Part shown: positions 16,175 through 25,122 of the stretch, one piece after another
Layout: every line of letters starts with the position of its first letter
Position numbering within the stretch: position 1 is the stretch's first letter
Assembly: GCF_001456025.1 (NCBI RefSeq)
Contig: NZ_LMTZ01000083.1
Coordinates: 78,577-142,576 of the forward strand
Length of the DNA: 64,000 nt
Source of the DNA: Mastigocoleus testarum BC008
GTDB lineage: Bacteria > Cyanobacteriota > Cyanobacteriia > Cyanobacteriales > Nostocaceae
Reading direction: 5' to 3'
Notes under the pieces: generated by a model
What the model was told of the DNA's origin: nothing
Database searches by the model: none
Seen by the model: the letters and a program-made list of their open reading frames with translations, nothing else
Position numbers and translations under genes: made by a program

Positions 16175-16269
16175 GTAATGACTTGTGAATTAATGACTTA
16201 TGAATTAATCAATTATGAATTTGAAATGAGGTGTGTTAAAAATTACATTTGACCCATCGTTACCTGCAT

Positions 16270-17259
16270 TTACCTTTCAGATTTAACCAGTCGAGAAGGT
16301 GTTACATCAAAAACAACAGTGAAGGGTTGCTCAAGTTCTTGCTCTAACAAATCCTCTACCATTGCAACTTCTTTAGGTGTAATTGGTTCAATAGCTCTTG
16401 CATTTAGTTGTACTATAGGTGGCTTAGTGCGCCAGTTAATATCTAAATCGATTACTTCTACGTCTTGGCGATCTACGAGAGAACGAGCTACTAAAATCTT
16501 TTCCACCGATTCATTAACTCTAGCTTGACTAATTAGTTGCCAAAAACTAATTCCCAAGGGAATAGCGAGCATGACAATCAAAATAAAAGAAATCCCCCAA
16601 GAAAGACTTCTACCCAGTTCGTTACTCCTAGCGTATCCACCTAAAACGTAAACGCTTAAACAAGCTAAATTAATACCAATGAGGTTGGTAAGGTATAGTA
16701 ACATTGCCCCCCAAGCTGAATCCCATTCTCCCTGGGAAAGCAATAAGCCAACAACGCAAAGAGGTGGCATTAGCGCTACTGCGATCGCAGTCCCTGGTAT
16801 CGCATCCCCAATAGAGGGACGAATCTTAGAATAACCACTAATTCCACCTGCAACAATTGCAATTAACAAATCGATTAAAGTTGGTTGGGTTCTTGCTAAA
16901 ATCTCAGAACCTAACTGGGGTAAGCCAAGGATTATACCTACTAAACAAGAGCAGAAGATCGCTAGAAGACTCCCTATAGCGATCGATAAGAAACTACTGC
17001 GTAAAAGCCTTATATCTCCTTCTAAAGTGCCGAATGACAATCCTCTCAACGGCGACATTAAAGGAGCAATAATCATTGCACCGATAATTACAGCAGTACT
17101 GTTAATTAACAATCCGAAAGTTGCAATTAGACAAGAACTGACTATAAGTACTAAGTAATTTTGGTTTAGCTCAGCATCTTGAAGTAAAGATTCTCTGAGT
17201 TTCAAAATCGGAATTGCACCCAATCCAAAGCTTCTAAACAATTGCCAAGTCTTACTCAT
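16270..17259 (-). CDS. DUF389 / TIGR00341 family membrane protein
   Basis: About 330 residues with some eight hydrophobic segments. The family signature is clear: LINSTAVIIGAMIIAPLMSP followed by LRGLSFG, and IVAGGISGYSKIRPSIGDAIPGTAIAVALMPP. The C-terminal 90 residues are soluble (VEVIDLDINWRTKPPIVQLN). The function of DUF389 proteins is not established; they are inner-membrane proteins. I chose the ATG at 17259 (MSKTWQLF); a GTG at 17277 would add six residues (MDTVIV) and neither has a strong ribosome binding site. The gene is divergent from the glycosyltransferase at 17500. Confidence 0.85.
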   Translation of the reverse strand: MSKTWQLFRSFGLGAIPILKLRESLLQDAELNQNYLVLIVSSCLIATFGLLINSTAVIIGAMIIAPLMSPLRGLSFGTLEGDIRLLRSSFLSIAIGSLLAIFCSCLVGIILGLPQLGSEILARTQPTLIDLLIAIVAGGISGYSKIRPSIGDAIPGTAIAVALMPPLCVVGLLLSQGEWDSAWGAMLLYLTNLIGINLACLSVYVLGGYARSNELGRSLSWGISFILIVMLAIPLGISFWQLISQARVNESVEKILVARSLVDRQDVEVIDLDINWRTKPPIVQLNARAIEPITPKEVAMVEDLLEQELEQPFTVVFDVTPSRLVKSER

Positions 17260-17410
17260 GACAATTACTGTATCCACAATCTTTTTCTAAGATAATGACA
17301 TAATTTATACTAAATAAATACTCCCTAAGAAAGGCTTACGTAAATCTTGCGGACTAAATATAGGTCTTTAAGTAATCCTTGTCGAGTCCTATTTTGGACA
17401 AAGGCTAAAT

Positions 17411-17430
17411 CCCCCGTTTAGAAAACGGGG
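17411..17430. repeat. Hairpin CCCCGTTT-AGA-AAACGGGG
   Basis: An 8-bp perfect GC-rich stem with a 3-nt loop in the divergent intergenic region. There is no T run on either side, so it is probably not a terminator; it could be a protein site or mRNA structure. Confidence 0.6.
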
Positions 17431-17462
17431 ATATGCTTAACATAATTCTGTATTACGCTAAA

Positions 17463-17493
17463 AAACGTCCCTGAATATCTGACAAGGACGTTT
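17463..17493 (+). promoter_or_regulatory. Hairpin covering the ribosome binding site of the glycosyltransferase
   Basis: AAACGTCC (17463-17470) pairs perfectly with GGACGTTT (17486-17493). The right arm contains AAGGACG, the only Shine-Dalgarno-like sequence before the GTG start at 17500. Folding would hide it. Read on the minus strand, the same hairpin is followed by TTTTTT and could act as a terminator. Confidence 0.5.
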
Positions 17494-17499
17494 AATTCT

Positions 17500-19092
17500 G
17501 TGACTAAGCTTAATATTTCTAGGCCGCTTCCTCAAAGAAAATTACTTATTCTCATAATTTCCTTACTAGTGTTAGGAATTTTTTTTCGTTTCGTCAATTT
17601 AGATCGCAAAGTCTACTGGCACGATGAAGTTTACACCTCAATGCGGAGTTCTGGTTACACAGGCAAAGAAGTGGGCGAACAAGTATTCAATGGTAATGTT
17701 ATTAGCATAGCAGATTTACAGAAGTATCAACGCCTTAGTCCTGAGAAAAACTTAAATGACACGATTGATGCTTTGATAAAACATCCCGAACATCCACCAC
17801 TTTATTACCTAATGGTGAGATTTTGGATGCAGTTCTTTGGTAGTTCTGTTACTGTGACTAGAAGCTTATCTGCTGCTCTAAGCCTACTAGTTTTTCCTAG
17901 CATCTATTGGCTTAGCCTGGAATTATTCGAGTCTTCACTGGTGGGGTGGGTTGCTGTTGCAATTTTCACTGTCTCTCCTTTTCATGTTCTCTACGCCCAA
18001 GAAGCACGTGAGTACAGTCTCTGGACAGTTACCATTTTGCTATCAAGTGCTGCACTACTGCGAGCTATACGTCAAACAAAAAATCAAGACACAAAATTGC
18101 CGATTTTGTCTTGGAGTATGTATGCAGTCAGTTTGGTGCTAAGCTTCTACACTTTTCTATTTTCTGCATTTGTTGCTATTGGACATGGTGTCTATGTATT
18201 TGCAACTGAAGGGTACAGGATTACTAGGACTTTTACAGCTTATCTGCTTGCATCTCTTGTAGGAGTTATAGCTTTCATCCCTTGGTTTTTAGTTATTATT
18301 GTTAACTTCACTAGAGTCAAGCAACAAACACATTGGACAACAATAAAAACACCGATATTATTTTTGTTCAAAATTTGGGGTCTGCACTTAAGTTGTATCT
18401 TCCTGGATTTTGGTCTGGATATTGAACATCCATTTACTTATTTAGTGCCACCACTTTTGTTGTTCTTGGTAGGATATAGCATTTATTTTCTGTATCGCAA
18501 TACTACCCAACAGGTTTGGTTATTTATTTTGGCACTGATTGGAATTACGCCTTTGTTTCTAATTGCACCAGATTTAATTTTTGGGGGGATTCGTTCAGCT
18601 GAAAGTCGTTATTTTGTACCTGTTTACATAGGTATTCAATTAGCAGTAGCTTACTTATTTGCTACTAAAATTTCTGCTGTAAATATATTAAGACAGCAGG
18701 TATGGCGAGGAATAATGCTTGTCCTAATTTCTGGTGCAGTTATTTCTTGTACAGTAAGCTCTCAATCTGAAACTTGGTGGAATAAGAAAGTTAGCTATCA
18801 CAACCATTACATAGCCAAAATAATCAATCAAGCAAATTCACCACTTTTAGTCAGCGAGACTTCTGACTTTAAAGCTGGTAATATAATATCTCTTAGCTAT
18901 TTACTAGAACCAAAAGTTAAGTTCCAGTCGATAACCGATCCAAAAGTTCAAAAAATAGCTGATGGTTTTAGCGACATATTCTTACATTATCCGAGAGAAG
19001 ATTTTCAACGAATCCTCGAACAACAACATAATGCCAAAGTAGAGATGGTAAAAAATCCTCATAATGCACCCTTATGGAAACTAATTAGGTAA
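17500..19092 (+). CDS. GT39-like membrane glycosyltransferase
   Basis: 530 residues with about ten membrane segments. The N-terminal loop after the first helix carries YWHDEVYTSMRSSG, the acidic catalytic motif position of GT39/ArnT/PMT-type transferases. HPEHPPLYYLMVRFW follows, typical of family 39 (PMT_2). These enzymes move sugars from polyprenyl-phosphate donors to lipids or proteins on the outer face of the plasma membrane; the substrate is unknown. The GTG start is preceded by AAGGACG, which lies inside a hairpin. A second, unrelated-looking GT39-like gene is at 25123. Confidence 0.85.
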   Translation: MTKLNISRPLPQRKLLILIISLLVLGIFFRFVNLDRKVYWHDEVYTSMRSSGYTGKEVGEQVFNGNVISIADLQKYQRLSPEKNLNDTIDALIKHPEHPPLYYLMVRFWMQFFGSSVTVTRSLSAALSLLVFPSIYWLSLELFESSLVGWVAVAIFTVSPFHVLYAQEAREYSLWTVTILLSSAALLRAIRQTKNQDTKLPILSWSMYAVSLVLSFYTFLFSAFVAIGHGVYVFATEGYRITRTFTAYLLASLVGVIAFIPWFLVIIVNFTRVKQQTHWTTIKTPILFLFKIWGLHLSCIFLDFGLDIEHPFTYLVPPLLLFLVGYSIYFLYRNTTQQVWLFILALIGITPLFLIAPDLIFGGIRSAESRYFVPVYIGIQLAVAYLFATKISAVNILRQQVWRGIMLVLISGAVISCTVSSQSETWWNKKVSYHNHYIAKIINQANSPLLVSETSDFKAGNIISLSYLLEPKVKFQSITDPKVQKIADGFSDIFLHYPREDFQRILEQQHNAKVEMVKNPHNAPLWKLIR

Positions 19093-19151
19093 GAGGGAAA
19101 GTCTTAGGGACTTTCCAAAAATGAATAATCTTGTTTACCTATTTTTTGGTT

Positions 19152-19400
19152 TTAACAACTATGGCGATTTCGATAATAAGCCAAAATTTTGTCTACTAAT
19201 AGCCGACTTTGTGGATCGAGATTTTCGTCATGCTCGAGCCATAAACCAGCAATTTGACTTTGGTTGTAATCAAACTCGGTGGAAGTTTGAGGAATTAAAT
19301 CGATTTTCACTCCATCTACTTGACGTAAATGTGCGGCGACTTCCCGATATACAGCTAAGGGTAAATCAGGAAATTCTATTTTCTCTTTAATTGTCGACAT
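19152..19400 (-). CDS. Small conserved-looking hypothetical protein
   Basis: 82 residues, MSTIKEKIEFPDLPLAVYRE..., soluble, without cysteine motifs. It contains VYREVAAHLRQVDGVKIDLI and ends DKILAYYRNRHSC. Family unknown to me. It starts 11 bp downstream of the lipoprotein gene on the same strand and is probably co-transcribed with it. It is convergent with the glycosyltransferase gene. Confidence 0.75.
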   Translation of the reverse strand: MSTIKEKIEFPDLPLAVYREVAAHLRQVDGVKIDLIPQTSTEFDYNQSQIAGLWLEHDENLDPQSRLLVDKILAYYRNRHSC

Positions 19401-19411
19401 AATAGAAATTT

Positions 19412-20302
19412 TTAGGTAGAACCGGTAGCAATTTGGGATGGAGACGGGACATTTAGGGAAGCTTCGATACTTTGAGATGTACTCTTTTCTCCAACCATTT
19501 TGGCTACTTCAATACCATATTGTTCCAGAATAACCACTGGATCGGAACCCTCATTAACTTCGATGCGCTTCACAAATACTCCATTGGAAAGTCTAGCACC
19601 GGAACTCACATATCTACTAGTTGGCTCAGAAGGAACCTTGATAATAGCTTGTGCTCTACCACCAACTAAAACAACTCCTGTAACTTCCACCGCTCTTGCT
19701 AATTCGGGTTGAGGTGGGGGTGGTAACACAGAAGTAAGGTCGGGTTGAGGAAGAACTGCTGGTAAAGTTTTTGGTACTACGGAAACTGGTTTTGGTACCT
19801 TTGTGGTAGCTATCTTTGTTGCTTGTTTTGATTTTGAATTCCTGTTCGCAATCTTTGTGGATAATTTTTGTTTTAAATTCGGTCCGGTAGAAGCAGATAT
19901 AACCCGACTTCTCTTTGGTCTAAGTGGTGGTAAGCTCGGTACCGGTTTTTGCTGTTTTTGTTGTCCTTGCGCAACAATTACTTCATCAGTCTCTTTTGGC
20001 GCAGTAGGAATTATGGGGGATATAATTCTTGCGAATGGGTCTTTTCGTCCCTTTGCAACAATATTTGCCCTTTCGGTGCTATCAGTAGAACTAATTAAAT
20101 TTGGCGTTCTTGTAATTACAGTCGGTAAATCAGGAGTATTTTTTTTAGGAGCTACAACAGGATTATTAAACGGTTGTTGTTCCGTTTTTTGAGCTTGTTC
20201 CTCACCTTCATTTGAATTATTAGCTTCTTCACTTCCGGAAGAGCATCCAGCGATCGCCAAAGCCAGGATAGTTGCAACTAAGATTGTTAAATTTTTGCCC
20301 AT
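19412..20302 (-). CDS. Putative lipoprotein with Pro-rich linker
   Basis: 296 residues. The signal peptide ends in the lipobox LAIAGC with Cys20 as the lipidated residue. The middle (30-195) is Pro/Lys/Ser-rich. The C-terminal 90 residues form a small beta domain (VTGVVLVGGRAQAIIKVP, ...RLSNGVFVKRIEVNEG) that resembles the PilP/GspC-type secretin-interacting fold; this is a tentative comparison. A role in an envelope-spanning assembly is possible. It heads a two-gene minus-strand unit with the 82-residue gene. Confidence 0.8.
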   Translation of the reverse strand: MGKNLTILVATILALAIAGCSSGSEEANNSNEGEEQAQKTEQQPFNNPVVAPKKNTPDLPTVITRTPNLISSTDSTERANIVAKGRKDPFARIISPIIPTAPKETDEVIVAQGQQKQQKPVPSLPPLRPKRSRVISASTGPNLKQKLSTKIANRNSKSKQATKIATTKVPKPVSVVPKTLPAVLPQPDLTSVLPPPPQPELARAVEVTGVVLVGGRAQAIIKVPSEPTSRYVSSGARLSNGVFVKRIEVNEGSDPVVILEQYGIEVAKMVGEKSTSQSIEASLNVPSPSQIATGST

Positions 20303-20633
20303 TAGCTGTTCTCAAAAGCCTTATTGTTAATAGGTTTGTCAGTCAGATTTGTATTAAAAGCAAAACCTGTCACTGTTATAACCTAATTTTCTGGCAGTCA
20401 AAAGTTGCAAATAAGACTTTTACAATCAGTTAAAATACTGGCTGATTATTCCCTATCCCTTAATGATAATTTTGAGATGTTTGGGAAAGAATATCCATCC
20501 AAATCCAAATCAGGATATCTTTAATAAATTTCCTATCTTACCAATGATTGAGACCCCACCTCAAAGGTTATGAATGAGAGTAGAGTCTATCAAAATTCCT
20601 TTCTAAGTTTAGCCTGGATACTTTATTTCATAA
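20303..20633. other. Intergenic, nothing identified
   Basis: 331 AT-rich bases between two minus-strand genes. They should hold the promoter of the lipoprotein gene. I see no repeat, RNA gene or clear hairpin terminator for the sigF gene, whose stop is at 20634. Confidence 0.5.
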
Positions 20634-21419
20634 CTAATCATCGGTTCCAATCATTATTGTTTTCAGAGACTCCAATCCTTTTTTGACACGACGAGAAACA
20701 GTAACTACACTAATACCAAGATGCTCTGCGACTTGTTTTTGAGTTAAATCTTGAAAGAAAACAAACTCCAAGATTTCTCTAGTACGTTTTTCTAGTTGTA
20801 CCAACGACTGTTGTAGACGAATTCGGTCCTCTTGCGCTAACTGGAAACTGTGGTATTGGCGATCAGGAACTAACTCTCCCAAGCAAGCAGAACTATCATC
20901 TCCATCTTGCACTGGTACATCTAAACTTAGAGGCGCGCGGTTAGCCCAAGCTAATTGAATTTCTTGCCATTCAGATATGGAAATTTCTAATGCTGCTGCG
21001 ACTTCAGAGTCAGTTGGTTGGCGGTTATATTGTTCTCGTAATGAACGAGAAACTTTTATACCTTGTTGTTGTAGTGCTAACCAACGTCGAGGAATTCTAA
21101 CAGTAACACCCTTGTCTCGCAGATAGTGTTGGATTTCACCGCGAATATAGGGAATTGCAAAAGAACTGAATGCATGACCCTTGGAAATCTCAAATTTTTC
21201 AATCGCCCGAATTAAACCCAAGGAGCCTACTTGAATTAAATCATCGTAGTTTTCTTGGCATTGATTTATCCAATAGTGAGCTTCTTTTCTCACTAATCCA
21301 AAGTTAAGTTGCACTAATTTGTTACGAATCTCGGCAGAAGGATTTCGCTGATATTCCCGCAAAAATTGCCAAATTTCGTGCTTAAGTTCGTTATTAACTA
21401 TGGTGGTAGGCATGGGCAC
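20634..21419 (-). CDS. sigF: Group 3 sigma factor, SigF type
   Basis: 261 residues with the SigB/F/G layout: region 2 (residues about 40-110, DDLIQVGSLGLIRAIEKFE, HAFSSFAIPYIRGEIQHYLR), region 3 (VRIPRRWLALQQQG) and region 4 with helix-turn-helix (QKQVAEHLGISVVTVSRRVKK). In cyanobacteria SigF controls motility, type IV pilus and stress genes. No anti-sigma gene (SpoIIAB-like) is adjacent. The ATG at 21419 is accepted; MPMPTT could also start at the third residue. It is transcribed alone, with nearly 900 bp of empty DNA upstream. Confidence 0.9.
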   Translation of the reverse strand: MPMPTTIVNNELKHEIWQFLREYQRNPSAEIRNKLVQLNFGLVRKEAHYWINQCQENYDDLIQVGSLGLIRAIEKFEISKGHAFSSFAIPYIRGEIQHYLRDKGVTVRIPRRWLALQQQGIKVSRSLREQYNRQPTDSEVAAALEISISEWQEIQLAWANRAPLSLDVPVQDGDDSSACLGELVPDRQYHSFQLAQEDRIRLQQSLVQLEKRTREILEFVFFQDLTQKQVAEHLGISVVTVSRRVKKGLESLKTIMIGTDD

Positions 21420-22318
21420 CTTATATCTTGCTCACACAATTATTTGAATGAATAATCACCATACATTCGGTTTCATTTCTATTGGCGAACGGGTTGTATA
21501 TTAGTTGAGTGATGCTCATTCATTTTTTAAGGAATGAAAAAAGGTACACGAAACTTGCTCATATCACGTACATAAAGATACAAGCTTAAATTCGCCAACG
21601 TTATAGTGTGTCAGACTAAGACGCTACCTTTACCAATCAAAATATCTATGGCGACAAGTTACAAATTTTGTGCTAAAAGTTTTGTGCGGAAAATCTCATG
21701 ACTTTGAAAATCTTATGCTGAAAACTTTACACGAAAAATCACTTGTCTATCATGACCCGTACTTTGAGAATAAACCCGGATTGAGATTGGCGATTGATTT
21801 ATTAAAATTTTCTAGTTTATTTAATTAGTGATGGCTTAAAAGCCAAGGATTTCAAAAGACATAACGCCAAGATATTAAATTTCTTACCCAATCTCAAACC
21901 GAAATAGTACTTAATTTAAATCGGGCAGTTATTTGTTGAATATTTAGACATAATCCAAAAAAATGATAAATTTCGTCAAAATTTTTCAGAATCAATCAAT
22001 TTTTTGGAGAATTTTTGTTGAAAATTAGTCTTTGTAGCTGATATAAACACTTAAAGCTTAGCGTAGTAAATATATAGCTTAGAAAAGCCCTTAGCTAAAG
22101 ACAAATTAAAATAGAAAGCACCCAAAAAAATAAGAGTGCCATTGAATAACACTCTTACATGCTTTATATATATATTCGACACTCTATTTACTCGATGGTC
22201 TGGGGTGAAAATTTAGGTTAGTAACTGCAGCTCAAAAATTTACTCGAAATTTTATATTAACCATTACCCATTACCAGTAATTACAAGAAAGTGAGTCGCT
22301 CGAAAATGGCTGAATAAT
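21420..22318. other. Long gene-free region upstream of sigF
   Basis: About 900 bases with no ORF worth calling. It contains a minus-strand terminator (22121-22157) for the gene ending at 22319. The rest is AT-rich, with no tRNA or known RNA recognised. Its length leaves room for an unannotated small RNA. Confidence 0.5.
22121..22157 (-). terminator. Rho-independent terminator, minus strand
   Basis: TAAGAGTG (22131-22138) and CACTCTTA (22150-22157) form an 8-bp perfect stem with an 11-nt loop. On the minus strand it is followed directly by TTTTTTTGGG. It is placed about 160 bp after the stop of the gene at 22319. Confidence 0.8.
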
Positions 22319-23206
22319 TTAAATTTCCGCAAATGCACGTTCGATTAAACGTCTGGCGAGGGTTTGAGTTCCCGTGTGCTCATAGTAATTGGTACTCAAA
22401 TCTAAGAATGCAGCAAGATAGTCTAATTTACTGTCAGCCACATCAACAAAATTCTGGATCCTATTAGCAACTTTGTCAGTAGTTAAATCCTGAGACGATA
22501 CTAAACCAGACATCCAACCTTTGACAGAATCAAAGCTTGAACCAATAAAATTAAGTTTACCCTCAGCGGTTTTACCTGGAATTGCTTCCCTAAGATTATC
22601 AAAGGTTTTATTTTCCTCTAATTCTTGGGGAGATGTACGACTGAGAAAAGATTGGGTTTGTTTAATGAAGTCTGGACCGAGAGGAATCAAACCATCCACA
22701 CAAACTAGTGCGACCATCCGCATTAAAGACTCGCCACTATATTCACCCAAGGAACCAACAAAATCGCCGATGCTATCGCCGGGGATACCGTTAATCTGGC
22801 AAAAAGCTAATAATTCAGCCACCAGTTTCAAGGAAAGATCGATAGTTTGAGCCTTATCAGGTTTGGGTGTAATTCGATTTAAAAAACCTAGGAGTGGTAT
22901 TTTTTCCCCAACTTTATTTGCTAAAGCTGCCGTACCCAACATTTTATCGGTGCTGTCAACGGTTTGGTAAAGCCACATAGCCCGCTGATAACCTTGAGAA
23001 CGATCATTATAAAGATATATAGCCCGTTCGCCAATTGCTTGAATTAAACTTTCGTCTGTTTCTCCGGTAATATGCTTAATAGTGTTGACAAAGCCAACTA
23101 CATTTTCCCACTTCCCCGGCATAGCGAAATCTAGGGAATTAAGCATGGAAACGGTCAAGCCGCCTGTTGGTAGTTCATCTACCAATTCAAAAATTGGTTT
23201 ACTCAC
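22319..23206 (-). CDS. Hypothetical soluble protein
   Basis: 295 residues, predominantly helical, no signal peptide or membrane helix, no recognised domain. It begins MSKPIFELVDELPTGGLTVS and contains MPGKWENVVGFVNTIKHITG. A ribosome binding site (CAGGAGAC) lies just before the ATG on the minus strand. The next gene upstream (lipoprotein, 23261) is on the same strand 54 bp away, so the two are probably one transcript ending at the 22121 terminator. Confidence 0.8.
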   Translation of the reverse strand: MSKPIFELVDELPTGGLTVSMLNSLDFAMPGKWENVVGFVNTIKHITGETDESLIQAIGERAIYLYNDRSQGYQRAMWLYQTVDSTDKMLGTAALANKVGEKIPLLGFLNRITPKPDKAQTIDLSLKLVAELLAFCQINGIPGDSIGDFVGSLGEYSGESLMRMVALVCVDGLIPLGPDFIKQTQSFLSRTSPQELEENKTFDNLREAIPGKTAEGKLNFIGSSFDSVKGWMSGLVSSQDLTTDKVANRIQNFVDVADSKLDYLAAFLDLSTNYYEHTGTQTLARRLIERAFAEI

Positions 23207-23260
23207 AGTAGTCTCCTGATTACTTTATGGTTGGCTTGATTAAAATATATCGGACAGCAC

Positions 23261-23779
23261 TTAATTGAGTTGTGCTAGTCCCCTAAGATTAAATCTTTCG
23301 ATCCAATCTTCACGATCGCTAGCCGTAAATGAGGGGTCTCTAGAAATTACTGCTACCTGATATCTGTTATCAACCAGTATTGATGTTCTAGTATTACCAG
23401 TTAGAACGGCGGGATATCCGATAATTGTTTTATCGCTATTGGAATACTTTGTTGCAGCTGCAGGATTGCTACTAGTATCGGAAATTGATAACAGCGCCAC
23501 ATCTTTACCGTCTCTCTTCAATTTAGCTTGAGCAAAACCTTTTTTCTCTTGGGTATATACCCGTTGATATCCATCTGCAGCTTTAGGAAAGAATTTATTA
23601 AACTCACTACCTTGAGTTGCATCTCTTGCAACTGCTTGACCACTTCTTTGACGACTGCTTTCCTGCTGTACTTGGTCAAAACGCCCTGGTGCTTTAGTCG
23701 CACAAGCTGTTGTTGTTGTCAGTAACAACAAGGAAATTAGTAATGCAGCTAGTATTTGTTTTCCACGCTTAACAAGCAT
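23261..23779 (-). CDS. Putative lipoprotein
   Basis: 172 residues. A basic N terminus and hydrophobic stretch lead to the lipobox TTTACA with Cys26. The mature part starts in a Gln/Ser/Arg-rich linker and ends in a compact alpha/beta domain of about 110 residues (FFPKAADGYQRVYTQEKKGF, LLSISDTSSNPAAATKY). Function is not known to me. It appears to be the first gene of a two-gene unit with the gene at 22319. Confidence 0.8.
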   Translation of the reverse strand: MLVKRGKQILAALLISLLLLTTTTACATKAPGRFDQVQQESSRQRSGQAVARDATQGSEFNKFFPKAADGYQRVYTQEKKGFAQAKLKRDGKDVALLSISDTSSNPAAATKYSNSDKTIIGYPAVLTGNTRTSILVDNRYQVAVISRDPSFTASDREDWIERFNLRGLAQLN

Positions 23780-23918
23780 ATTTTTTACTTCCTATACCTT
23801 GAATAATTGTATTTTCAGCCAATAGCGAACACTTTACGAGGAAAAGAGACGTAAAATTTATATTTTATTAATTAATTGATTGATTAAGTGTTAAATACTG
23901 TAATTTTCTCGTTTAAGT

Positions 23919-23977
23919 AATGGGTAATTGGTAATTGGTAATGGGTAATGGGTAATGGGTAATGGGTAATGGGTAGT
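23919..23977. repeat. Heptamer array GGTAATG
   Basis: About eight head-to-tail copies of GGTAATG with GGTAATT variants at the left end. Confidence 0.88.
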
Positions 23978-24077
23978 GATATGACTCACTCAAGTATTAA
24001 CTTTTAATTACTGATCGCTTACAGAAGATTGCAAGTAACTAACTCACAAGCAATAAGCAGAAATTCAAGTATAAAAT

Positions 24078-24120
24078 TCACTACTCACTACTCACTACTC
24101 ACTACTCACTACTCATTACT
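24078..24120. repeat. Heptamer array ACTCACT
   Basis: About six copies of ACTCACT ending in ACTCATTACT. Its reverse complement, AGTGAGT, resembles the unit of the large array at 30053 (GAGTAAT). Confidence 0.88.
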
Positions 24121-24151
24121 TCTAAACTTCTGTCTCCCAAATTCTGTAATA

Positions 24152-24799
24152 TTAAAAATCTCGCTGGGCTATTACAGCGTAGAACGGATCGCCACCACCT
24201 GTATTCAACCATTGGAATAAATTAGGTACACTCGCTCGGCGAATAATTACCTCTGGAGAACTAAATCCTTCTACAGATTTGAAGTAACGCTTAACTAACT
24301 CTACCCTTGTTGCTTCGGAATTTTCTCGCCACACTTGAATTGCTTTTTGAAAGAACATCCGATTAGAAAAACTGATGATTGCGGTTCCTCCTGGTTTAAG
24401 AATCCGATATATTTCCGAAAATACAGCTTCTGGGTATTGTAAATATTGCACGGATACACAGTTGAGGACAGCGTCAAATTCCTGGTCTTTTAAGGGTAAT
24501 TTGGGATTTTCATTCAAATTTTGCACGAAGTAATTATCTAAGCATCGGTTCCGTGCTAATTCTTCAGCATTGAGTCCATGTCCTTCAATATGAGCAAATT
24601 CCATTTCTGGAGGAAGATGGGATACCCAACTGCTCATCATGTCAAATATTCGAGTATTTGATTTTAGGCGCTGAGAGTATAAGTCTGTTAATTGTTTGAT
24701 GAAGCCTTCGTCTACATGGGTGACAAAGCGCGGATAGTCATAAAATAATTTATCGTCTGTATCGTCTAATTTGGTACGTTGATTTGGTCTTAGCAGCAT
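24152..24799 (-). CDS. SAM-dependent methyltransferase-like protein
   Basis: 215 residues with a class I methyltransferase core. LPLKDQEFDAVLNCVSVQYL matches motif II/III surroundings (PF.d..FD.V.c..vl.y), and IYRILKPGGTAIISFSNRMF matches the typical post-motif strand. The usual glycine-rich SAM motif I is replaced by RIFDMMSSWVSHLPP; this DxMSSW...HLP form defines a distinct subfamily. The substrate is unknown. The ATG at 24799 is the only good start. It is transcribed alone from the minus strand. Confidence 0.85.
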   Translation of the reverse strand: MLLRPNQRTKLDDTDDKLFYDYPRFVTHVDEGFIKQLTDLYSQRLKSNTRIFDMMSSWVSHLPPEMEFAHIEGHGLNAEELARNRCLDNYFVQNLNENPKLPLKDQEFDAVLNCVSVQYLQYPEAVFSEIYRILKPGGTAIISFSNRMFFQKAIQVWRENSEATRVELVKRYFKSVEGFSSPEVIIRRASVPNLFQWLNTGGGDPFYAVIAQRDF

Positions 24800-24804
24800 A
24801 TAAT

Positions 24805-24870
24805 CTCAGTGTCCACAGTTCAAAATTCAAAGTTCACAACTCAAAGTTCACAACTCAAAGTTCAAAGCTT
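24805..24870. repeat. Short tandem repeat AAAGTTCACAACTC
   Basis: A 14-nt unit (two heptamer-like halves, AAAGTTC and ACAACTC) repeats about three times with degenerate flanking copies (AAAATTC). It lies between the methyltransferase start and the next gene. Confidence 0.75.
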
Positions 24871-25122
24871 TTAAAAGTCAAATTACTAAAATTGTTAACA
24901 TTTAACGCTCACTTGTTTAATAAATGCTCGAGAAAAGTACTCTGGTTTATCAACATCTTTGCTTTTTACATCAAAGCCCTTGTTATTTGCGAATAAGAAG
25001 TTGTAAAAAGCTATTAACGAAGCAAGCGACATTTTGTATGTAGTCGAATGCTTTATATATTTTAAATATACGTCATATAACTTTACAAATTATTCTCAAA
25101 AGTTTCAGGTGATTTGAAGTTA

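Larger units (their letters stand above)
15661..16269. other. Intergenic region upstream of the 1,012-aa gene
   Basis: No gene is seen in about 600 bases. The region holds a 2 x 40-bp imperfect tandem repeat (15749-15828) and, near the DUF389 gene, a minus-strand hairpin terminator (16141-16174); both are listed. The remainder is AT-rich sequence without recognisable motifs. Confidence 0.55.
23780..24151. other. Intergenic region with two heptamer arrays
   Basis: No gene is seen. The region is mostly occupied by a GGTAATG/GGTAATT array and an ACTCACT array, listed separately. Short ORFs running through it are products of the repeats. Confidence 0.6.
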
